Shown in pieces: positions 59,652 through 64,000 of a DNA stretch of 64,000 nucleotides. How positions within the stretch are numbered: the stretch's first letter is position 1; the number at the start of each line of letters is the position of its first letter. The notes under the pieces are model-generated. The model worked only from the letters and a program-made list of their open reading frames with translations, did no database searches and had not been told where the DNA came from. Source of the stretch: Clostridiales bacterium (GTDB lineage Bacteria > Bacillota > Clostridia > Oscillospirales > CAG-272); assembly GCA_022791685.1 (NCBI GenBank), contig JAAVZO010000008.1:1-64000 (forward strand). Direction: 5' to 3'. A program made the position numbers and the translations under genes.

Positions 59652-59660
59652 GGGGGGGGG
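59652..59660. repeat. Run of nine G in the lipoprotein/amidase intergenic region
   Basis: G9 in an otherwise AT-rich spacer between the divergent lipoprotein (57997-59472) and amidase-fold gene (59739-60308). A similar run of ten lies inside the paralogous lipoprotein gene at 30342-30351. Confidence 0.8.
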
Positions 59661-59738
59661 TACTAATCGCCCATTTTATGTAGCAAATTACATTTAATGG
59701 AATAAACTATAATAAAAACAAGTTGAGGTAATTAACAT

Positions 59739-60308
59739 ATGAGCGAAATTCAGGAATATAACCGTGAGCGTGCTGTTGAGTATGCACAGAGATGGGCGTT
59801 TTCACGCAATCCATTGTTTTACGATTTTACCGGAAAAGGCGGAAATTGCACGAATTTTATATCGCAGTGCCTGCTCGCCGGAACCTGCCAGATGAATTTT
59901 ACCGACACCTTCGGCTGGTATTACATATCGTCAGACGAGCGTTCGGCAGCTTGGACGGGCGTTGAGTTTTTCTACAATTTCATCACTGACAATGCAGACA
60001 CAGAAGATCCGATCGGAAGCGGACTTGGCCCGTTCGGTCACGAGGTAAACGCAGGCGGACTTGAGCTTGGCGACGTTATCCAGCTCGGACGCGAGGACGG
60101 CGATTTCTATCACACACTGCTTGTTACGGGATTTTCTCGCCGCGGCTATCTTGTGGCAGCGCAGAGCGACAACGCCTTCAACCGTCCGCTGAACACCTAT
60201 AATTTCCGGCGTATTCGGTATATCCACATCGACGGCTACCGCACTGATAAGCGTTACATCGGCGCTTGCTTTGACAAGCTTATAAGCGGTGAGTCGCTGG
60301 GAATATAA
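59739..60308 (+). CDS. Amidase_6-type cysteine amidase domain protein
   Basis: The 189-residue protein resembles the putative amidase domain (PF12671): NRERAVEYAQRWAFSRNPLFYDFTGKGGNCTNFISQCLLAG, with the G-x-C-T-N-F-x-S-Q motif containing the catalytic cysteine. GDVIQLGREDGDFYHTLLVTGF supplies the catalytic His, and AAQSDNAFNRPLNTY the late Asp/Asn. Family members are thought to act on wall or spore peptides, but experimental functions are few. No signal peptide is seen, which fits some sporulation members. A terminator follows (60324-60360). Confidence 0.85.
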   Translation: MSEIQEYNRERAVEYAQRWAFSRNPLFYDFTGKGGNCTNFISQCLLAGTCQMNFTDTFGWYYISSDERSAAWTGVEFFYNFITDNADTEDPIGSGLGPFGHEVNAGGLELGDVIQLGREDGDFYHTLLVTGFSRRGYLVAAQSDNAFNRPLNTYNFRRIRYIHIDGYRTDKRYIGACFDKLISGESLGI

Positions 60309-60323
60309 ACTGCATTAAATTAT

Positions 60324-60360
60324 AAATGAGCTGCATGTTATTATTTTGCAGCTCATTTTA
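60324..60360. terminator. Terminator between amidase gene and convergent AraC gene
   Basis: 12-bp stem (60324-60335 / 60347-60358) with an 11-nt loop, T-rich on the plus side. It overlaps the AraC stop codon. Confidence 0.8.
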
Positions 60361-61342
60361 TATTTGATTTTCGGTATTCGATAGGTGTCATGCCCTCCAC
60401 GCGGCGGAAGAGACGATGAAAATATGCGTTGCTTGTATACCCGCAGAATGAGGCGATCTCGACTACTGGCAGATTTGTAGTTTTAAGCAGCATTTTAGCG
60501 CGGCTCAGTTTGATATCGTTCAGATATTCATTGAAGGTTTTTCCAGTAGCTTTAAGGATAATACGGCAGATATGCTGCTTGGAATAGTGAAATGTATGTG
60601 CAAGTTTTTCTAAAGAGATGTCTTGAACATTATAGGATATATATTGCAGCATCCATTTTATTGGTATTGTTTTATGCTGACTAAGCGTGCTTATTATCAT
60701 ATTCTCACTGTGTGAACGTTCCAGCTGACATACGATTTGATTAAATATCATCCTCATCTGAAACTCACTGAATTCGCGATGCTCGAAATATTCATTAATA
60801 AGAGCATACAACATATTTCGCAGCTCTAAATCCTGCGAAGCTGGAATATAAAGATAATCTGCGCAATGATGACTTCTTACAATATCTTTTAGATAATCAA
60901 TAAGTTTACCCTTTATTTCATCAAGCTGTTTTATTGCTGCGCTCAGCTCGTCAATTTCGATGATAATATTTATAAGTATACTGTCGTCATGAATGTCGGG
61001 AATATGGAATGTCCCGGGAGAAACAAAGAAAAGGTCGCCTTCATTTAGTGTTATTACATTTTCATCAATTTCTTGTTGACATTTCCCACTGTACATATAC
61101 ATGATCTCGAGATTAGAATGCGTGTGATAGTAATGGGTGCAGTAGCGTTCGTGGCGATATATTTTTATCGGCGACCATTCTTCCAATGTAATGTTATGTG
61201 GAAAATGACCGGCTGCGTAGAGTGTGGGTATAGACGGGTACTTGTTTTTTGCGTTCTCAAGTGCTTGTAAATATTGCTCGCGGTCTCTCAATTCGTTCGG
61301 TGTCCATTCTCTTAAAAACGCATCAAGCTTTTCATATGTCAT
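60353..61342 (-). CDS. AraC-family transcriptional regulator with cupin sensor
   Basis: The 329-residue protein starts at ATG 61342 (AGGTGG seven bases upstream). It has a cupin-like N-terminal sensor (about 40-130; YCTHYYHTHSNLEIMYMYSGKC, LNEGDLFFVSPGTFH) and two C-terminal HTH motifs (about 235-325; DISLEKLAHTFHYSKQHICRIILKATGKTFNEYLNDIKLSRAKMLL, VEIASFCGYTSNAYFHRLFRRVEGMTPIEYR). Such regulators usually respond to sugars and control neighbouring glycan genes. The nearest candidates are the solute-binding lipoproteins and GH5, but no binding site can be read. Confidence 0.9.
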   Translation of the reverse strand: MTYEKLDAFLREWTPNELRDREQYLQALENAKNKYPSIPTLYAAGHFPHNITLEEWSPIKIYRHERYCTHYYHTHSNLEIMYMYSGKCQQEIDENVITLNEGDLFFVSPGTFHIPDIHDDSILINIIIEIDELSAAIKQLDEIKGKLIDYLKDIVRSHHCADYLYIPASQDLELRNMLYALINEYFEHREFSEFQMRMIFNQIVCQLERSHSENMIISTLSQHKTIPIKWMLQYISYNVQDISLEKLAHTFHYSKQHICRIILKATGKTFNEYLNDIKLSRAKMLLKTTNLPVVEIASFCGYTSNAYFHRLFRRVEGMTPIEYRKSNIK

Positions 61343-61425
61343 AGATATACCACCTATTAAAAAGCATTGTCTTAGTATAAATATTCTATCACAAATATTT
61401 ATAAAAGTCAATGCTTATTATTAAC

Positions 61426-62982
61426 TTAAAAGAGCGGAGCGATAAGCCGCATAAAATTTCCGACAAGCTTGGTGAATATCTTTTCCTTTTTAATGCTTTC
61501 GTAGGTGACTCGTTCGCATTTTGAAATAGTGTCCATAAAGTCCGATTCAATGTTCGCGACGCTGTCTGTACCGTAGAGATATGTTCCGCATTCAAAGTGA
61601 TGATAAAGGCTTCGGTAATCGAGGTTTATAGTGCCTACGACCGCCTTTGTGTCGTCGGAAATAAACATCTTTGCGTGAACAAATCCTGGCTTGTAAAGGT
61701 ATATTTCTACTCCCGAATCGAGCAGCGTCCGGAAATATGTTTTTGCAAGCGCATATACCGGCTTTTTATCGGGTATTCCGGGCAAGATAAGCTTTGTGTC
61801 AACACCGCGCTCGGCTGAGTATTTTAAAGCTGTCAGCACTTCATCGTCGAGTATGAGATAAGGTGTCATGATATGGACATACTTATTGGCGCGGTTCAAA
61901 ATATCCATATAGACCTTTTCACCCACCTTGTCGCGGTCGAATGGATTGTCGCCGTATGGTATTACGTAGCCCTTTTCGGCAAAGCTATCGGCAAGCCCCA
62001 GATAACTTTTATAGTTGGGGTCCTGCTCGCCCAGTGACCACATATTAAGGAACATCAGCGTCAAATTGTCAACAGCCTTGCCTTCTATCCTTACTGCGGT
62101 ATCCTTCCAGTGACCAAAGGGCTTGGTGTGATTTATGTATTCGTCGCTAAGATTTATACCGCCGTTGAATCCTACTTTGCCATCGATAACGAGGATCTTT
62201 CTATGGTCGCGGTAATTATAGTGAGTCGAAAGAAATGGACGAATGGGCGAGAACATTTTGCACTTGATACCGTATTCCGCCAGCATTTTGGGGTAATTGT
62301 ACGGCAATAGCGCAATGGCGCAGGTACCGTCGTACATCACCCGCACATCGACTCCTTGTTTGGCCTTTTCTACAAGTATCTTTAGAATGCTGCCCCACAT
62401 CCTGCCTTCGTCGATTATGAAATACTCCATAAAAATAAACTTTTCAGCTTTTTTGAGCTCTTCCAACATAGCCTCCCACTTATTTTCGCCGAGAGGGTAA
62501 TATGTTACCTTGTTTCCAGAGGTGGCTGGAAAAGTTCCGCTTCTGTTGAGGTAATACACAAGGTCTGCGGTTTCATGGCTGACGCTTTTTAGTTCCTCCA
62601 TAACGGCAGTGTCTTGTTGAATTTCATTCTTGTGGTCCTTCACGAGCTTGTTGTAGCCAGTTCCTATGGCGCGGCTGCCTATGTCGGACTTTGTGTATAA
62701 GTAAAAGAGGGTTCCGAAGAACGAGGTTACGGAGATTACAAGAATCCATGTCAGCTTTGCGGAGCTGTCCATGTCGGTGCTCATGAGATAGACGATAACG
62801 CAGAGATTGAAAAGTCCTATCCCGCCTAAGATCTTGCCTATCAAAGCAGCAAAAAATATTTCCGCTATCAGGAAGCAAAATATCGCCAATAACAGCAACA
62901 ATATAATAATTCCGGTTCGGCTGAATATGATGCGCAGCAGTCCCTTTTTATGTTTTTTCAGCAAATTTAGTTCATCATTCAA
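61426..62982 (-). CDS. cls: Cardiolipin synthase (phospholipase D family)
   Basis: Makes cardiolipin from two phosphatidylglycerols. The 518-residue protein has two to three N-terminal transmembrane helices (about 20-110) and two HKD motifs: HRKILVIDGKVGFNGGINL (about 265) and HAKMFISDDTKAVVGTINLD (about 435), the PLD catalytic pattern H-x-K-x4-D. Length is standard for ClsA-type enzymes. GGAGG lies upstream of ATG. Located next to the AraC gene on the same strand, with about 80 bases between them. Confidence 0.95.
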   Translation of the reverse strand: MNDELNLLKKHKKGLLRIIFSRTGIIILLLLLAIFCFLIAEIFFAALIGKILGGIGLFNLCVIVYLMSTDMDSSAKLTWILVISVTSFFGTLFYLYTKSDIGSRAIGTGYNKLVKDHKNEIQQDTAVMEELKSVSHETADLVYYLNRSGTFPATSGNKVTYYPLGENKWEAMLEELKKAEKFIFMEYFIIDEGRMWGSILKILVEKAKQGVDVRVMYDGTCAIALLPYNYPKMLAEYGIKCKMFSPIRPFLSTHYNYRDHRKILVIDGKVGFNGGINLSDEYINHTKPFGHWKDTAVRIEGKAVDNLTLMFLNMWSLGEQDPNYKSYLGLADSFAEKGYVIPYGDNPFDRDKVGEKVYMDILNRANKYVHIMTPYLILDDEVLTALKYSAERGVDTKLILPGIPDKKPVYALAKTYFRTLLDSGVEIYLYKPGFVHAKMFISDDTKAVVGTINLDYRSLYHHFECGTYLYGTDSVANIESDFMDTISKCERVTYESIKKEKIFTKLVGNFMRLIAPLF

Positions 62983-63286
62983 TTTTTAATTCCTCCATAT
63001 ATTGTTAAAACCTTGTATTTATGTTTACAAAAATATATTATATACTTTTTTTAGAGTAAAATCAAGTAGTTTTATAAGAAAATTGATTCTTTAAATCAAA
63101 AGCAAGATACAGATGTTAATAAAAGTCAATTTTAGGTTCATACAGTCTATTTACATGAAGGGTGAATTTGTGGTAAACTATATATGCGGTCCACGGTCAA
63201 GCCGTTAGGGGCTGTATCATATATGATATGCAAATTACGAAAGGAACTCAGGTGGTAAACGCGAATCCACTCGAGCAGGTTGTAGA
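62983..63286. other. AT-rich intergenic region with a probable promoter for the last lipoprotein
   Basis: A 304-base gap with no gene. On the plus strand TTTACA (63150-63155), 18-bp spacer, TAAACT (63174-63179) is a plausible promoter, leaving a leader of about 100 nt that can form a small hairpin GGTGG/TCCAC (about 63251-63270). Nothing else is recognised. Confidence 0.45.
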
Positions 63287-64000
63287 ATGAAAAATAGAAA
63301 AATTGCTGTAATTGCATTACTGTCGGCGTTGTCGATGTTCACATCGGTACTTGCGTCATGTGGTGATAAAGCGCCGGATATAGATCCTGACAATAAGGAC
63401 ACGTCGGCTAATGTTGATACATCCGATATCAGCGATACTGACGATGAAGGACGTTTCACGGCTAAAGACTCTCTGCCGGACGATCTAAATTTCGGCGGCA
63501 AGGAAATCCATATTTTAATGCGCGGCGGCGACTATGATAGCAGAACAGAGCTGTATAGTGAGGAGCTCAACGGAGACGTTATAAACGATGCAGTTTATGA
63601 GCGCAATAGAGCGGTTCAGGAGAGACTAAACGTTACGCTTGACTTTATTATGACTGACGAGACGCGCCACACCTCGAATATAAACCTGATTAAGCAGTCT
63701 ATAATTGCTGATTCGGATGATTACAATCTTATCGCGGATAGTGTAACGTATAATATGCAGCTGTCGATGGAGGGACTTTTTACCGACTTAAACACGCTCA
63801 ATTATCTTGATTTTGACAAGCCGTGGTGGAATAAATCATTCCTTGAAACAACAGAATTCAACGGAAAAAATTATGCTGTATTAGGCGATATTTCGCAGAC
63901 GATGATTTCGGGCGCATTCTGTATGTTTTTCAACAAATCTATGTTCGAAGAGGTATATCCAGATGAGCAGAGCTTGTATCAAACAGTACTTGACGGAGAA
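63287..64000 (+). CDS. Extracellular solute-binding lipoprotein (cut by window end)
   Basis: The reading frame from ATG 63287 is open through base 64000 (238 codons). It begins with a lipoprotein signal ending VLAS-C (Cys25), then a D/S/T-rich linker, then LPDDLNFGGKEIHILMRG, NGDVINDAVYERNRAVQERLNVTL and WWNKSFLETTEFNGKNYAVLGDISQ. The body resembles the other lipoproteins in this window, especially 28991-30458, which shares the WW-D/N tryptophan pair and GDIS. It would continue for about another 250 residues. Ribosome site is weak (GAGCAGG). Confidence 0.85.
   Translation, partial: MKNRKIAVIALLSALSMFTSVLASCGDKAPDIDPDNKDTSANVDTSDISDTDDEGRFTAKDSLPDDLNFGGKEIHILMRGGDYDSRTELYSEELNGDVINDAVYERNRAVQERLNVTLDFIMTDETRHTSNINLIKQSIIADSDDYNLIADSVTYNMQLSMEGLFTDLNTLNYLDFDKPWWNKSFLETTEFNGKNYAVLGDISQTMISGAFCMFFNKSMFEEVYPDEQSLYQTVLDGE

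Overview
The window is chromosomal DNA from a low-to-mid GC Gram-positive bacterium, most likely a member of the Clostridia (Oscillospiraceae-like gut or anaerobic lineages are my best guess). The evidence is the ctsR-mcsA-mcsB-clpC heat-shock operon with CtsR boxes, the remA-gmk-rpoZ-priA-def-fmt-rsmB-rlmN-prpC-prkC-rsgA-thiN-spoVM order also known from Bacillus, many TTGACA-N17-TATAAT promoters with AGGAGG ribosome sites, S-layer-homology (SLH) proteins, and a SpoVM-like sporulation peptide. Species cannot be named from sequence alone.

Layout. 0-2 kb: partial tRNA-Asp, a glycerophosphodiester phosphodiesterase and a zinc-ribbon protein. 2-7 kb: minus-strand ctsR operon, with a large palindrome between ctsR and mcsA. 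7-16 kb: a GT4-CsaB fusion (wall-polymer pyruvylation, the anchor for SLH proteins), a VTC / DUF4956 / beta-helix lipoprotein operon, an rRNA methyltransferase and a GH78 rhamnosidase. 16-29 kb: the most interesting region. A minus-strand operon encodes an SLH-anchored alpha/alpha-barrel protein, a membrane-anchored transcobalamin-C-like (DUF4430) protein, EcfT, and a fused EcfA-EcfA-S-component protein. Divergent from it, behind a ~435-nt structured leader with a terminator/antiterminator, is a 2183-residue SLH protein that also carries a DUF4430 domain. I read this as a split, surface-displayed analogue of transcobalamin/intrinsic factor feeding an ECF importer.

29-36 kb: two solute-binding lipoproteins (one frameshifted in a G10 tract), a putative pantothenate ECF S-component with coaX, a SLOG-fold protein, and three tandem small XRE regulators with matching palindromic operators. 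36-50 kb: the dense housekeeping cluster from yicC to spoVM, lacking coaBC and rpe at their usual places. 51-54.5 kb: tRNA-Leu, tRNA-fMet, an MGMT-family gene, cas4-cas1-cas2 and a short type I-C-like CRISPR array without any interference genes in the window. 54.5-64 kb: a second SLOG protein with a ribbon-helix-helix gene, a second GDPD, a GH5 enzyme, a further solute-binding lipoprotein, an amidase-fold protein, an AraC regulator, cardiolipin synthase, and the start of a fourth solute-binding lipoprotein cut by the window end.

How the parts fit: CsaB would make the pyruvylated wall polymer that holds the two SLH proteins of the putative corrinoid-capture system. The four solute-binding lipoproteins, GH78 and GH5 point to use of plant or host glycans. 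Functions are assigned by reading motifs and domain architecture; no database search was run.
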